Shown piece by piece: positions 15,166-24,209 of a DNA stretch of 64,000 nucleotides. The stretch is taken from contig NZ_JAIUHG010000010.1 of the NCBI RefSeq assembly GCF_020164955.1, forward strand, positions 122,883 through 186,882, read 5' to 3'. How positions within the stretch are numbered: the first letter of the stretch is position 1; each line of letters starts with the position of its first letter. This DNA comes from Mesorhizobium sp. CA8 (GTDB lineage Bacteria; Pseudomonadota; Alphaproteobacteria; Rhizobiales; Rhizobiaceae). The position numbers were made by a program, and so were the translations under genes. The notes beneath the pieces were generated by a model. The model worked only from the letters and a program-made list of their open reading frames with translations, ran no database searches and had not been told where the DNA came from.

Positions 15166-18155
15166 ACGCCGTCTTCCGCATTTCCGGCGCCGGTCGCCTC
15201 AGCCAGGCCAAGACCGCCTCCTTCAGCTTCGACGACAGGCCCTACACCGGCATCGAGGGCGACACGCTGGCCTCGGCGCTGCTCGCCAACGGCGTGCACC
15301 TGGTCGGCCGCTCGTTCAAATATCACCGTCCGCGCGGCTTCCTGTCGGCCGGCGCGGAAGAACCCAACGCGCTGGTGCAGATCGTGCGCGACGATGCGCG
15401 CAAGACGCCGAATGTGCGGGCGACAGTGCAGGAGCTCTATGACGGGCTGACGGCCAACTCGCAGAACCGCTGGCCGTCGCTTGCCTTCGACGTCGGCGCC
15501 GTCAACGACATCGCATCACCGATGTTTTCGGCCGGCTTCTACTACAAGACCTTCATGTGGCCGAAATGGGCCTGGAAGGATCTCTACGAGCCGAAGATCC
15601 GCGCTGCCGCGGGCCTCGGTGTTTCGCCGGACAAGCCGGATCCCGACCACTATGCCGCGCGCTACGCGCATTGCGAGGTGCTGGTGCTGGGCGGCGGCGC
15701 CGCCGGCATCGCGGCCGCGCTCGCCGCGGCCGAAACGGGCGTGCGGGTGATCCTCGCCGACGAGCAAGCCGAATTCGGCGGCAGCCTGCGCTTCGAGAGC
15801 GGCGCCAGGATCGACGGCCAGGACGGCTATGCGTGGGCGCAAGCGGCGATCGCGAAGCTCAAGGCGATGGACAATGTGCGCGTGCTGTCGCGCACGACCG
15901 CCTTCGGCTATTACGCGCAGAACTTCGTCGGACTGGTCGAGCGGGTCAGCGACCATCTCAAGAGCCCGGGCCGAGAGCTTGCGCGCGAGCGCCTGTGGCA
16001 GGTTCGCGCCAAACGCGTCGTGATCGCCACCGGCGCCATCGAGCGCCACATGGTCTTCGCCAACAACGACCGTCCGGGTGTGATGCTCGCTTCAGCGGCG
16101 CGCACCTACCTCAACCATTATGGCGTCGCGGTCGGCAGGAATATCGGCGTCTATACGGCCAACGATTCCGCCTACGCCGCCGCGATCGACCTCAAGAAGG
16201 CCGGCATCAACATCGCGGCGATCGTCGACCTGCGCGACAACCCGGCCGGGCCGGTGATCGACGAGGCGAGGGCGCTCGGCATCGAGATCAATTTTGGCCG
16301 CGCGGTGGTCAGCGCCGGCGGCAAATTGCGTGTGTCGTCAATGAGCGTGCAGCCGAAGAATGGTGGCGGCGAGCGGACTATCCCGGTTGACGCGATCCTC
16401 ATGTCGGCCGGCTGGACGCCATCGGTGCATCTGTTCTCGCAATCGCGCGGCAAGGTCGCCTTCAACGACGAGACCAAGCGCTTCGTGCCCGGGACCTATG
16501 CGCAGGACTGCGTCTCGGTCGGCGCCTGCAACGGCACCGACGGGCTGGCCGCTTCAGTTGACGAGGCTTTCGCGGCGGGCGCCAAGGCGGCGAAGGAGGC
16601 CGGCGGCAAGGTTGGTAAGGGCGCCAAGCCCAAGGTCGACGCCGGCGAGAGCTGGTCGCGTGGCATGCTGGGCGCAGCGCCCGGAGCCGGGCCGGGCACC
16701 ACGGTCAAGGCCTTCGTCGATTTCCAGAACGATGTCACCGCCAAGGATATCCGCCAGGCGGTGCATGAAGGCATGCACTCGATCGAACATGTCAAGCGCT
16801 TCACCACCAACGGCATGGCGACCGACCAGGGTAAGACGTCGAACATGCATGGCCTGGCGATCGCCGCGGAGGAACTCGGCAAGCCGATCCCGCAGGTCGG
16901 TCTCACCACGTTCCGCGCGCCCTACACGCCGGTCACCTTCGGGTCGATCGTCGGCCACGCGCGCGGCGCCTTGTTCGACCCGACCCGGCGCACGGCAACG
17001 CATGGCTGGGCGGCGTCGCATGGTGCTGTGTTCGAGGATGTCGGCCACTGGAAGCGCGCCTGGTATTTCCCCAAGGCGGGCGAAGACATGCATGCCGCCG
17101 TCAACCGCGAATGCGTGACGGTGCGCAAGGTCGGCGGGCTGTTCGACGCCTCCACGCTCGGCAAGATCGAGGTGGTCGGGCCGGATGCGGCAAAGTTCAT
17201 GGAGCTGCTCTACACCAATCCGTGGGAGAAGCTCGAAACCGGCCGCTGCCGCTATGGCATCATGCTGCGCGAGGACGGCTTCGTCTATGATGACGGCGTC
17301 GTCGGCAGGCTGGCGCCGGACCGCTTCCACGTGACGACCACGACCGGCGGCGCGCCGCGCGTCATGAATCACATGGAGGACTACCTCCAGACCGAATTCC
17401 CGCATCTCAATGTCTGGCTGACCTCGATCACCGAACAATGGGCGGTGATAGCGGTGCAGGGGCCGAAGTCGCGGGACATCATCGCGCCGCTCGTCGAAGG
17501 CATCGACATGTCGGACGAGGCGATGCCGCATATGTCGGTGCGCGAGGGCAGGATCTGCGGCGTACCGACGAGGCTGTTCCGCATGTCCTTCACTGGCGAG
17601 CGCGGCTTCGAGATCAACGTGCCGGCCGATTACGGCGAGGCTGTGTGGGAAGCGCTGTGGGCCGAAGGCCAGAAGCATGGCGCGACCGCCTACGGCACCG
17701 AGACGATGCACGTGCTGCGCGCCGAGAAGGGCTACATCATCGTCGGCCAGGATACCGACGGCACAGTCACACCGAACGATGCCGGGCTCGACTGGGCGGT
17801 CGGCAAGAAGAAGACCGATTTTGTCGGCATTCGCGGCCTGACCCGGCCGGACCTTGTGGCCAAAGGCCGCAAGCAGCTTGTCGGCCTGAAGACCAAGGAC
17901 CCGAAGGTGGTGCTGGAAGAGGGCGCGCAGATCGTCGCCGATCCGAAGCAACTTATTCCGATGAAGATGATCGGCCACGTCACCTCCAGCTACTGGTCGG
18001 AGAATTGCGGCCGTTCGATCGCACTGGCGCTGGTCGCCGGCGGCCGCGACCGCATGGGTGAGACGCTTTATGTGCCGATGCCGAACGGCACGATCGAGGT
18101 GGAAGTCACCGGCATGGTGTTCGTCGACGAGAAGGGAGAACGCCTCAATGGCTAA
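15162..18155 (+). CDS. soxA: Sarcosine oxidase subunit alpha
   Basis: Large 997-residue subunit that holds the NAD and folate sites. An N-terminal ferredoxin-like domain (residues about 10-90, YTGIEGDTLASALLANGVHL) is followed by a Rossmann domain (VLVLGGGAAGIAAALAAAET near 170) and a second pyridine-nucleotide part (IATGAIERHMVFANNDRPG). The C-terminal aminomethyltransferase (GcvT-like) domain from about residue 610 contains the folate-binding surface (FTGERGFEINVPADYGEAVW). It overlaps soxD by 4 bases and soxG by 8, within one operon. Confidence 0.96.
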   Translation: MNAVFRISGAGRLSQAKTASFSFDDRPYTGIEGDTLASALLANGVHLVGRSFKYHRPRGFLSAGAEEPNALVQIVRDDARKTPNVRATVQELYDGLTANSQNRWPSLAFDVGAVNDIASPMFSAGFYYKTFMWPKWAWKDLYEPKIRAAAGLGVSPDKPDPDHYAARYAHCEVLVLGGGAAGIAAALAAAETGVRVILADEQAEFGGSLRFESGARIDGQDGYAWAQAAIAKLKAMDNVRVLSRTTAFGYYAQNFVGLVERVSDHLKSPGRELARERLWQVRAKRVVIATGAIERHMVFANNDRPGVMLASAARTYLNHYGVAVGRNIGVYTANDSAYAAAIDLKKAGINIAAIVDLRDNPAGPVIDEARALGIEINFGRAVVSAGGKLRVSSMSVQPKNGGGERTIPVDAILMSAGWTPSVHLFSQSRGKVAFNDETKRFVPGTYAQDCVSVGACNGTDGLAASVDEAFAAGAKAAKEAGGKVGKGAKPKVDAGESWSRGMLGAAPGAGPGTTVKAFVDFQNDVTAKDIRQAVHEGMHSIEHVKRFTTNGMATDQGKTSNMHGLAIAAEELGKPIPQVGLTTFRAPYTPVTFGSIVGHARGALFDPTRRTATHGWAASHGAVFEDVGHWKRAWYFPKAGEDMHAAVNRECVTVRKVGGLFDASTLGKIEVVGPDAAKFMELLYTNPWEKLETGRCRYGIMLREDGFVYDDGVVGRLAPDRFHVTTTTGGAPRVMNHMEDYLQTEFPHLNVWLTSITEQWAVIAVQGPKSRDIIAPLVEGIDMSDEAMPHMSVREGRICGVPTRLFRMSFTGERGFEINVPADYGEAVWEALWAEGQKHGATAYGTETMHVLRAEKGYIIVGQDTDGTVTPNDAGLDWAVGKKKTDFVGIRGLTRPDLVAKGRKQLVGLKTKDPKVVLEEGAQIVADPKQLIPMKMIGHVTSSYWSENCGRSIALALVAGGRDRMGETLYVPMPNGTIEVEVTGMVFVDEKGERLNG

Positions 18156-18732
18156 GGCCGCCGCCAAGACAAAAGCCGCTGCTGGTTCCGCTTCCGTCGA
18201 GCGTCGGCCCGCGCTTGCCGGCCGCACGCTGTCGGCATCGGGTGTCAAGGTCGAGATGCTGCCGCCGGCCGAACGCATCTCGCTGCGCGCGCCGCAGGCT
18301 TCAGTCGCTGCACTTTCCAAGGCGCTCGGCGTGACACTGCCAGTCAAGCCGAAGAGCTCGGCGACGAAGGATGGGCGCATGGCGCTGTGGCTCGGGCCGG
18401 ACGAATGGATGATCATCGACGAGGCGGGCAACGATCCGCTCGCCGACTGCGCCAAGGTAACGGTGCTGCATTCGGCGGTCGGCATTTCGCACCGCAATGT
18501 CGGGATTTCGGTTGTCGGACCGGCGGCCGCGGCGACGGTCAATTCGGGCTGTCCGCAGGACCTGTCGCTCGAGGCTTTCCCGGTGGGTGCTGCCTCGCGC
18601 ACCATTCTCGGCAAATCCGAGATCGTGCTGCTGCGCAGCGCGGCCGATGCGTTCCGCGTGGAATGCTGGCGTTCCTTCTCGGACTATGTCTTTACCCTGT
18701 TGTCGGAAGCGGCAGGCGACGCGGCGAACTGA
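18148..18732 (+). CDS. soxG: Sarcosine oxidase subunit gamma
   Basis: Fourth sarcosine oxidase subunit, related to the aminomethyltransferase fold. The start at 18148 overlaps the soxA stop (ATGGCTAA) and has GGGAGAA upstream. The 194-residue product has an alanine/lysine-rich N-terminus (MAKAAAKTKAAAGSASVERR), then LGPDEWMIIDEA, STAVGISHRN-like LHSAVGISHRNVGISVVGP, and a C-terminal CWRSFSDYVFTLL, all typical of SoxG. No purU, glyA or folD gene accompanies the operon here. Confidence 0.93.
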   Translation: MAKAAAKTKAAAGSASVERRPALAGRTLSASGVKVEMLPPAERISLRAPQASVAALSKALGVTLPVKPKSSATKDGRMALWLGPDEWMIIDEAGNDPLADCAKVTVLHSAVGISHRNVGISVVGPAAAATVNSGCPQDLSLEAFPVGAASRTILGKSEIVLLRSAADAFRVECWRSFSDYVFTLLSEAAGDAAN

Positions 18733-18800
18733 TCTGCGGTAACCCGGCCGAACGACCAGCTTGAGGGAACCTTCACCCATCCCGCATCGTTTCTGCGATC

Positions 18801-18901
18801 AGAGCGGTTGGGCGTTTCATGAAACGCCCAACCGCTCTAAATGTTTGTTCTGACGCAGTTCCGGACGAAAAACCGCTGCGCACTTTTTCCTGGAACTGCT
18901 T
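18801..18901. repeat. Composite intergenic repeat, copy 2, with a perfect 38-base palindrome
   Basis: Bases 18801-18838 form an exact palindrome (arms AGAGCGGTTGGGCGTTTC and its complement around AT). It is followed by a unit at 18856-18901 bounded by CAGTTCC and GGAACTG, with core AAAAACCGCTGCGCACTTTT. The order and spacing match the copy at 1684-1783. It lies between soxG and a small gene starting at 18919, placing a hairpin downstream of the sox operon. Confidence 0.8.
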
Positions 18902-18903
18902 AG

Positions 18904-19143
<240 letters not shown>

Positions 19144-19185
19144 CGCCCTCGCAGCAGGCAATCGGACTTCAGGCGAAACGAAAAC

Positions 19186-19209
19186 GGGCGGCCAAGTGCC
19201 GCCCTTTTT
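19186..19209 (+). terminator. Rho-independent terminator
   Basis: Stem GGGCGGC (19186-19192), loop CAAGT, stem GCCGCCC (19198-19204), then TTTTT, 42 bases after the stop of the 74-residue gene. Upstream AAAA makes it partly bidirectional, so it may also end the convergent minus-strand transcript from 19506. Confidence 0.8.
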
Positions 19210-19263
19210 CGTTTTTCGCTTTTGCAGTGCTTCGAAGCCGCTGAGCTTTAAGCTGGAATTGCT

Positions 19264-19506
19264 TTAGAGACCGGGCACGAACCAGGGGTTCACGTCGATA
19301 CCGAGCCGCGGCCCCTTGGTGGTCTGGGTCTTGGCGGCGTCCCCCTTTTCGACCGAACCGGTCGCGGTGCAATCGAGAACCACATTGGTATTGGCCTGAG
19401 GGCAGGCCGCCGCCGCGGGGGCCTGCTTGGCCGGATGGCCCGCGCCGGCGAAGGCGGCGCCCGAGAAGGCCAGCACCGTGGCAAGGGCGAGGATCATCTT
19501 CTTCAT
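19264..19506 (-). CDS. Small exported protein, probably DUF680-like
   Basis: An 80-residue product starting MKKMILALATVLAFSGAAFA, a clear signal peptide, then a short mature part rich in alanine with two cysteines (AACPQAN and LDCTATGS) and ending PRLGIDVNPWFVPGL. Size, leader and TGS motif resemble the Mesorhizobium-specific DUF680 group of small secreted proteins, whose function is unknown. The start has GGAG upstream. It lies downstream of the tetR gene on the same strand, and CGTACA palindromes fill its promoter region. Confidence 0.65.
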   Translation of the reverse strand: MKKMILALATVLAFSGAAFAGAGHPAKQAPAAAACPQANTNVVLDCTATGSVEKGDAAKTQTTKGPRLGIDVNPWFVPGL

Positions 19507-19520
19507 CTGCCATCTCCAGT

Positions 19521-19592
19521 TCGTACATGTACGATATGGCGTACAAATACGGTTAACGGAAGCTGATTTCAAGAGGGAATTTGTACGCGTAC
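19521..19592 (-). promoter_or_regulatory. Cluster of CGTACA half-sites, possible TetR operators
   Basis: The perfect palindrome TCGTACATGTACGA at 19521-19534 is followed by CGTACAAATACG from 19540 and GTACGCGTAC at 19583-19592. The same CGTACA half-site occurs inside the tetR promoter (20362-20367, minus strand). The spacing before the small exported-protein gene suits an operator; binding by the adjacent TetR protein is inferred. Confidence 0.5.
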
Positions 19593-19670
19593 GAGAACTT
19601 TTCTTGAACATAGGAATTCGTCGCGCGAAACCAAGCGATCGGCATCACGGAAAACCGGCGCAAATGCCGG

Positions 19671-20315
19671 TCAGCAATTGACGGGTGTTTCGGTGAGCGG
19701 GGGGATATCCCGGGCTGACAATGAGGCCAGCATGAAGTCGCACATCCGCTTCACATAGGCCTGGGGGTCACCGAACGGATAAAAGGGGAAGGTGATCAAG
19801 AGCGAGATCGTACCGTGGCCAACGGTCCACAGCATGGTGGCGATGGCCCGCGGGTCGCCCTTGAGCTTGCCGGCGGCCACGCATGCCTCGACCCGGCTTA
19901 TCAGCACCTTCATCGCCGGATTGCCCTCTTCCATGTCCTCGTAGCTGCGTCCCTCGGGCAGCCTGGTTTTCTCGGTCATGAAGACGGTACGGTATTCATT
20001 GGGGTTGCCGAGCCCGAAGGCGGCATATTCGGTCATCACCGCCCGCAGCGCCTCGACCGGATCGTCCGCGGGGTGCTCCTCGATGCGACGGGCGAGCGTT
20101 TCGAAGGCGTCTTCGGCCAGTGCGAACAGAATGTCCTGCTTGTCGGCAAAGTAGGAATAGACCGACATCGGCGCGTAGCCGACCCGCTTGGCCAGCTTGC
20201 GGATGGTCAAGCCCTCGTAGCCCTCTTCCTGGACCAGCTTGTGAGCCGCCGCGACCAGTTCCGAGCGAAGCTCTGCCTTCTGTTTCTCGCGGCGTTTCTG
20301 AACGCTCAGCGCCAA
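19671..20315 (-). CDS. TetR/AcrR family transcriptional regulator
   Basis: A 214-residue one-component repressor. The N-terminal helix-turn-helix is typical: LVAAAHKLVQEEGYEGLTIRKLAKRVGYAPMSVYSYFADKQDIL (shown here in parts: EGYEGLTIRKLAKRVGYAP then MSVYSYFADK), residues about 20-62. The ligand-binding part contains WTVGHGTISLLITFPFYPFG, the WHG-type C-terminal domain. It lies downstream of the kinase-MaoC-SDR genes on the same strand but has its own promoter at 20351-20378. Likely targets are itself and the small gene at 19264, where the same half-site recurs; the acyl-CoA cluster is another possibility. Confidence 0.92.
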   Translation of the reverse strand: MALSVQKRREKQKAELRSELVAAAHKLVQEEGYEGLTIRKLAKRVGYAPMSVYSYFADKQDILFALAEDAFETLARRIEEHPADDPVEALRAVMTEYAAFGLGNPNEYRTVFMTEKTRLPEGRSYEDMEEGNPAMKVLISRVEACVAAGKLKGDPRAIATMLWTVGHGTISLLITFPFYPFGDPQAYVKRMCDFMLASLSARDIPPLTETPVNC

Positions 20316-20350
20316 TATACGCCTGCCTTTGTGATTGGTTGCCTGACGAA

Positions 20351-20378
20351 ATTATATACGCTGTACGGAAACGGACAA
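20351..20378 (-). promoter_or_regulatory. Sigma70-type promoter of the tetR gene
   Basis: On the minus strand a -35 box TTGTCC (20378-20373) and a -10 box TATAAT (20356-20351) are separated by 16 bases. The spacer includes CGTACA, the half-site repeated near the downstream gene, consistent with autorepression. The promoter lies about 35 bases upstream of the tetR start codon. Confidence 0.6.
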
Positions 20379-20445
20379 GAGCGCCTCCGGTTCCCTTGCC
20401 GGTCGCGCCGGTGATCAGTACCGTCATCGCATCGAAACGGCCCAT
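20379..20445 (-). pseudogene. Possible truncated start of a short-chain dehydrogenase gene
   Basis: Directly after the kinase stop codon, GGAGGAG precedes an ATG at 20445 encoding MGRFDAMTVLITGATGKGTG and then GALV. TVLITGATGKGTGGAL looks like the nucleotide-binding start of an SDR. After about 23 residues the similarity stops at the tetR promoter. The frame stays open into tetR antiparallel sequence but encodes nothing recognisable. It may mark the junction where the tetR segment replaced the rest of an SDR gene. The evidence is short, so confidence is modest. Confidence 0.4.
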
Positions 20446-20463
20446 CGCTCGGCTCCTCCGCGT

Positions 20464-21498
20464 TCAGCTGTTCTCGTCGATCAGTTCCACCGCGAGCGCG
20501 GCGAGCAGTTTTACCGCCTGGCCGTAGGTCCTTGCCTTTTCCGGATTGGAGGCGTTGCCGTCCAGCGCGCGGCGGTAGACGCCCTGGCAGATCGCCGCCA
20601 GCCTGAAGAAGGCAAAGGCGAGGAAGAAGGTCCAGCTGTCGATCCCCTCGATGCCGCGCCTGCGGCAATAAGCGGCGACATAGGCTTCCTCGGAAGGCAG
20701 GCCGGCAGCCGCGCGATCGACGCCGTCAAGACCGCGAAAACCCGAGGCATGCGGCAGACGCCACTGCATGCATTGATAGGCGAGGTCGGCGAAGGGATGG
20801 CCGAGCGTCGACAGCTCCCAGTCGAGCACCGCGATGACTTTCGGCGCGCCAGGCGCGAACATCATGTTGTCCAGCCGGTAGTCGCCATGGACAAGCGAAA
20901 CGCGGCCGTCATCGGCCGGCATGTGCGTTTCGAGCCACGCAATCAGCCTGTCGATATCGGTTATGGTTTCGGTTTCGGAGGCCCGGTACTGGCCGGTCCA
21001 GCGCGCAAGCTGGCGTTCGAAATAGCTGCCGGGCTTGCCGAAATCGCCAAGGCCGACGGCATCTACATCGACGTCGTGCATGGCGGCAAGCGTCGCGTTC
21101 ATCGCGTCGTAGATCGCGGCGCGCTCATTGCCGGAAACGTCCGGCAGTGACGGATCCCAGAAGATGCGGCCGTCGAGATATTCCATGACATAGAACATGC
21201 GGCCGATCGGGGATTCTTCGCCTGATAGATGCAGCATGCGCGGCACCGGCACCGCCGTGCCGGCAAGCGCCCGCATGACGCGGAACTCGCGGTCGACCTG
21301 ATGCGCGGATTTCAGCAATTGCCCCGGCGGCTTGGCGCGCAGCACATAGCGGCCGCTGGCGGCGGTCAAAAGATAGGTCGGATTGGACTGGCCGGACTTG
21401 AATTTTTCAATCGCGGACAAGCCGGCAAAGGCCGGAATATGCGCCTCGAGATAGGGCGCGAGCGCCGCGTGGTCTATGGCGCCGGCCGCGCCGCTCAT
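20464..21498 (-). CDS. APH-type phosphotransferase, ACAD10/11- or LvaA-like
   Basis: A 344-residue aminoglycoside-phosphotransferase-fold kinase. Motifs: SGQSNPTYLLTA (nucleotide-binding loop region), YVLRAKPPGQLL with the ATP-binding lysine, the catalytic loop SLVHGDYRLDNMMF and the metal-binding VIAVLDWELSTLGHP. This subfamily occurs beside acyl-CoA dehydrogenases; relatives fused to them in mammals (ACAD10/11) or encoded by bacterial lvaA phosphorylate 4-hydroxyacyl-CoA. It overlaps the MaoC gene upstream by 4 bases (ATGA). Antibiotic modification is unlikely in this context. Confidence 0.85.
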   Translation of the reverse strand: MSGAAGAIDHAALAPYLEAHIPAFAGLSAIEKFKSGQSNPTYLLTAASGRYVLRAKPPGQLLKSAHQVDREFRVMRALAGTAVPVPRMLHLSGEESPIGRMFYVMEYLDGRIFWDPSLPDVSGNERAAIYDAMNATLAAMHDVDVDAVGLGDFGKPGSYFERQLARWTGQYRASETETITDIDRLIAWLETHMPADDGRVSLVHGDYRLDNMMFAPGAPKVIAVLDWELSTLGHPFADLAYQCMQWRLPHASGFRGLDGVDRAAAGLPSEEAYVAAYCRRRGIEGIDSWTFFLAFAFFRLAAICQGVYRRALDGNASNPEKARTYGQAVKLLAALAVELIDENS

Positions 21499-21974
21499 GC
21501 GTTCTCGGGCTGACGCTCGATCAGTGTCAAGGTCAGCCAGCGCGCCGTCAGCGCCGGTTTCTTCGAACCTTCGATCTCGATGGTCACGTCATGCGCCGTC
21601 TGCACCCAGCCCGACGGCCGCACCTTGACGTCCGCCAGCACGAAGCGGGTGCGGATGCGCGAACCCGTCTTCACCGGCGCCAGGAAACGCAACGCGTCGA
21701 AGCCGTGGTTGACGCCCATCTTGCTGTTTTCCAGCGGCGGCATGGTCTCGAAGGTCATTGCCGACAAAAGCGACAGCGACAGGAAGCCATGCGCGATGGT
21801 GCCGCCAAACGGCGTCTCGCGCGCGGCGCGCTCCGGATCGCAATGGATGAACTGGTGGTCGTCGGTCGCATCGGCGAACTGGTCGATCATGCGCTGCGTG
21901 ACCGTTCGCCAAGGCGAGACGCCGACCTCCTTGCCGACGCTTGCCAGAAGCGTATCGAGACTGATCGGTTCCAC
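21495..21974 (-). CDS. MaoC family dehydratase
   Basis: A 159-residue single hot-dog-fold hydratase. The catalytic region reads RMIDQFADATDDHQFIHCDP followed by TPFGGTIAHGFLSLSLLSAM, the family D-x4-H and GTIAHG pattern. Such enzymes add water to enoyl-CoA, usually giving the (R)-3-hydroxyacyl-CoA. It lies in a minus-strand unit between the SDR gene (52-base gap) and the APH-like kinase (4-base overlap), suggesting action on the same acyl-CoA intermediate. Confidence 0.9.
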   Translation of the reverse strand: MEPISLDTLLASVGKEVGVSPWRTVTQRMIDQFADATDDHQFIHCDPERAARETPFGGTIAHGFLSLSLLSAMTFETMPPLENSKMGVNHGFDALRFLAPVKTGSRIRTRFVLADVKVRPSGWVQTAHDVTIEIEGSKKPALTARWLTLTLIERQPENA

Positions 21975-22026
21975 GCTGATGTCCTCCGCATCCCCGCCCG
22001 GAGAGCGATTCCTCGAACCGGGCAGC

Positions 22027-22842
22027 TTATTCCTTGAACAAAGTCATTCCATGCTGCACCGACTGGCCGCCGTCGATAGGCAGGATGGCGCCGGTGACAT
22101 AGCTTCCGGCACGGCTGCACAAATAAAGCGTTGCGCCGGCAATGTCATCCGCCACGCCGATGCGGCCGAGCGGAACATGGTTACCGACATGTTTCGCCTG
22201 CTCTTCGGTCGCGGTGGCAAAGGCCGTCATGCGGCTCTGGAAAGGGCCGGGCGCAAAGGCGTTGACGGTGATGCGGCGGGCGGCGAACTCGATCGCCAGC
22301 GTGCGCGTCAAATGATGCACCGCCGCTTTCGAAGCCGCGTAGGAATAGGCGTCGTCTGCCAGCGGCTGAGTGCCCATCACCGAGCCGAGATTGATCACGC
22401 GGGCCGGATCCTCGTCGCTCGCCGCGGCGTCGAGCAGCGGCAAGAGCTCTCGTGTCAGGTGGAAGACGGCGGTGACGTTGACGCCGAACACCTTGGCCCA
22501 GGCGTGGTAGGGGAAATCCTGCAGCGGCGCGCCCCAGGAAATGCCGGCATTGTTGACCAGGATGTGCAGGCGTTCCGTGCGTGCCTTGACCTCGGCGACG
22601 AGTGCCGCGATGCCCCCTTCGCTTGACACGTCGCCGCCAAAGCCCTCGGCACGGCCGGAGCCGCCGAGCGCGTTCAATTCGTTGGCGACTTTCGCGCAAT
22701 CCTCGCCCTTGCGCGAAGCGATCATCACATGAGCGCCGGCGCGCACCAGACCGGTCGCCACCATACGGCCGATGCCGGTCGCCGCGCCCGTCACCAGCGC
22801 GGCCTTGCCGGTGACGGAGAACAGCTTGTCCAGATAGCTCAT
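22027..22842 (-). CDS. SDR family oxidoreductase in the acyl-CoA cluster
   Basis: A 271-residue short-chain dehydrogenase. It begins MSYLDKLFSVTGKAALVTGA and shows TGIGRMVATGL, NNAGISWG, a serine in NLGSVMGTQP and the catalytic YSYAASKAAVHHL; the C-terminus is GSYVTGAILPIDGG. The start at 22842 has GGAG 8-9 bases upstream; the in-frame ATG five codons earlier lacks good spacing. First gene of the minus-strand unit SDR-MaoC-kinase and divergent from the acyl-CoA dehydrogenase gene, with 120 bases between. Probably a 3-hydroxyacyl-CoA or related dehydrogenase. Confidence 0.9.
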   Translation of the reverse strand: MSYLDKLFSVTGKAALVTGAATGIGRMVATGLVRAGAHVMIASRKGEDCAKVANELNALGGSGRAEGFGGDVSSEGGIAALVAEVKARTERLHILVNNAGISWGAPLQDFPYHAWAKVFGVNVTAVFHLTRELLPLLDAAASDEDPARVINLGSVMGTQPLADDAYSYAASKAAVHHLTRTLAIEFAARRITVNAFAPGPFQSRMTAFATATEEQAKHVGNHVPLGRIGVADDIAGATLYLCSRAGSYVTGAILPIDGGQSVQHGMTLFKE

Positions 22843-22962
22843 CGTGTTTCTCCGCATCCTGCCCGGCAGGGGGATTCGCCCAGGACTCGCGTTGACAAGG
22901 CTAGCCGAAGTACGGTCATCCTTGCCACGGGTAAAGATTTATCTTCGGGAAAGGCGGAAGCG

Positions 22963-24204
22963 ATGGCGGACATGAATCTCGGCATGACCGAGCGGCTGAA
23001 GCCGATCCATCAGCGCGTGGCGGCGATGGTGCGTGACGAGATCGCGCCGCTCGGCGAAGAGTTTCTCGCCGAGGTCGGCAAGAATGGGGACCGCTGGGCC
23101 TACACGGCCAGGCAGACGGAAATCCTGGAAGGCTTGAAGAAGACGGCGCGCGAGCGCGGCTTGTGGAATTTCTGGCTCACCGATTCCAAGCGCGGCCACG
23201 GCCTTTCCACCGTCGAATACGCCTATCTGGCGGAGGAGATGGGCAAGGCGCACCTCGGCGCCGAAACCTTCAACTGCTCGGCGCCCGACACCGGCAACAT
23301 GGAGGTGCTGGAGCGCTACGGCTCGGAAGCGCACAAGCGGGACTGGCTGGAGCCGCTGCTCGAAGGGAAAATCCGTTCGGCCTATCTGATGACCGAGCCG
23401 GACGTGGCGTCCTCGGACGCCACCAACATTTCGATGCGCTGCCAGCGCCGCGGCGAGGACTATGTGCTCAACGGCGAAAAATGGTGGGCTTCCGGAGCGG
23501 GAGATCCGCGCTGCGCCATATACATCGTCATGGTCAGGACCGGATCGGATGAGGAGCCGCAGTATCGCCGGCATTCTATGATCCTGGTGCCCTCGGACAG
23601 CAACGGCATCACCAAGCTGCGGCCCATGCAGGTCTATGGCGATGACGACGCGCCGCATGGGCATATGCATCTGAGATTCGACAACGTTCGGGTGCCGGCG
23701 GCGAATTTGATCCTCGGCGAGGGCAGGGGGTTCGAGATCGCGCAGGGGCGGCTCGGGCCCGGCCGCATCCATCACTGCATGCGCGCCATCGGCCAGGCAG
23801 AGATGGCGCTGGAGATGCTGTGCCAGCGCGCGGTGCGGCGCGAGGCCTTCGGTCAACCGCTGGCAAAGCTCGGCGCCAATGTCGACATCATCGCCGAATG
23901 CCGCATGGAGATCGAGATGGCGCGGCTCTTGTGCCTCAAGGCTGCCTGGATGATCGACCAGGGAGACACTCGCGCGGCCGCCCCCTGGATCAGCCAGATC
24001 AAGGTGGTGGCACCACGCGTCGCGCTGAAGGTCACCGACGAGGCGGTGCAGATGTTCGGCGCGCAGGGCATCAGCCAGGACACGCCGCTCGCCCGCTCCT
24101 GGACGCATTTGAGGACATTGCGGCTGGCCGATGGGCCGGATGCCGTACACCGGCGCCAGGTGGCGCGCACGGAACTGAAGAAATACACGCAGGAAAAGGT
24201 CTGA
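22963..24204 (+). CDS. Acyl-CoA dehydrogenase, ACAD11-like
   Basis: FAD-dependent alpha,beta-dehydrogenation of an acyl-CoA. The 413 residues include FNCSAPDTGNMEVLERYGSE, MTEPDVASSDATNISM (flavin and substrate contacts), GEKWWASGAGDPRC, and LGPGRIHHCMRAIGQAEMAL; the C-terminal half has RSWTHLRTLRLADGPDAVH. WWASGAGDPRC and GRIHHCMR are features I associate with the ACAD10/11 branch, which fits an APH-like kinase encoded nearby. The start at 22963 follows GGCGGAAG. The MDR gene follows 5 bases after the stop. Confidence 0.93.
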   Translation: MADMNLGMTERLKPIHQRVAAMVRDEIAPLGEEFLAEVGKNGDRWAYTARQTEILEGLKKTARERGLWNFWLTDSKRGHGLSTVEYAYLAEEMGKAHLGAETFNCSAPDTGNMEVLERYGSEAHKRDWLEPLLEGKIRSAYLMTEPDVASSDATNISMRCQRRGEDYVLNGEKWWASGAGDPRCAIYIVMVRTGSDEEPQYRRHSMILVPSDSNGITKLRPMQVYGDDDAPHGHMHLRFDNVRVPAANLILGEGRGFEIAQGRLGPGRIHHCMRAIGQAEMALEMLCQRAVRREAFGQPLAKLGANVDIIAECRMEIEMARLLCLKAAWMIDQGDTRAAAPWISQIKVVAPRVALKVTDEAVQMFGAQGISQDTPLARSWTHLRTLRLADGPDAVHRRQVARTELKKYTQEKV

Positions 24205-24209
24205 CGGCC

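Noticed and set aside
16554..18614. 686-codon minus-strand open frame opposite soxA and soxG
   Set aside because: Arginine/alanine-rich shadow of GC-rich codons; the opposite strand encodes clear sarcosine oxidase subunits.
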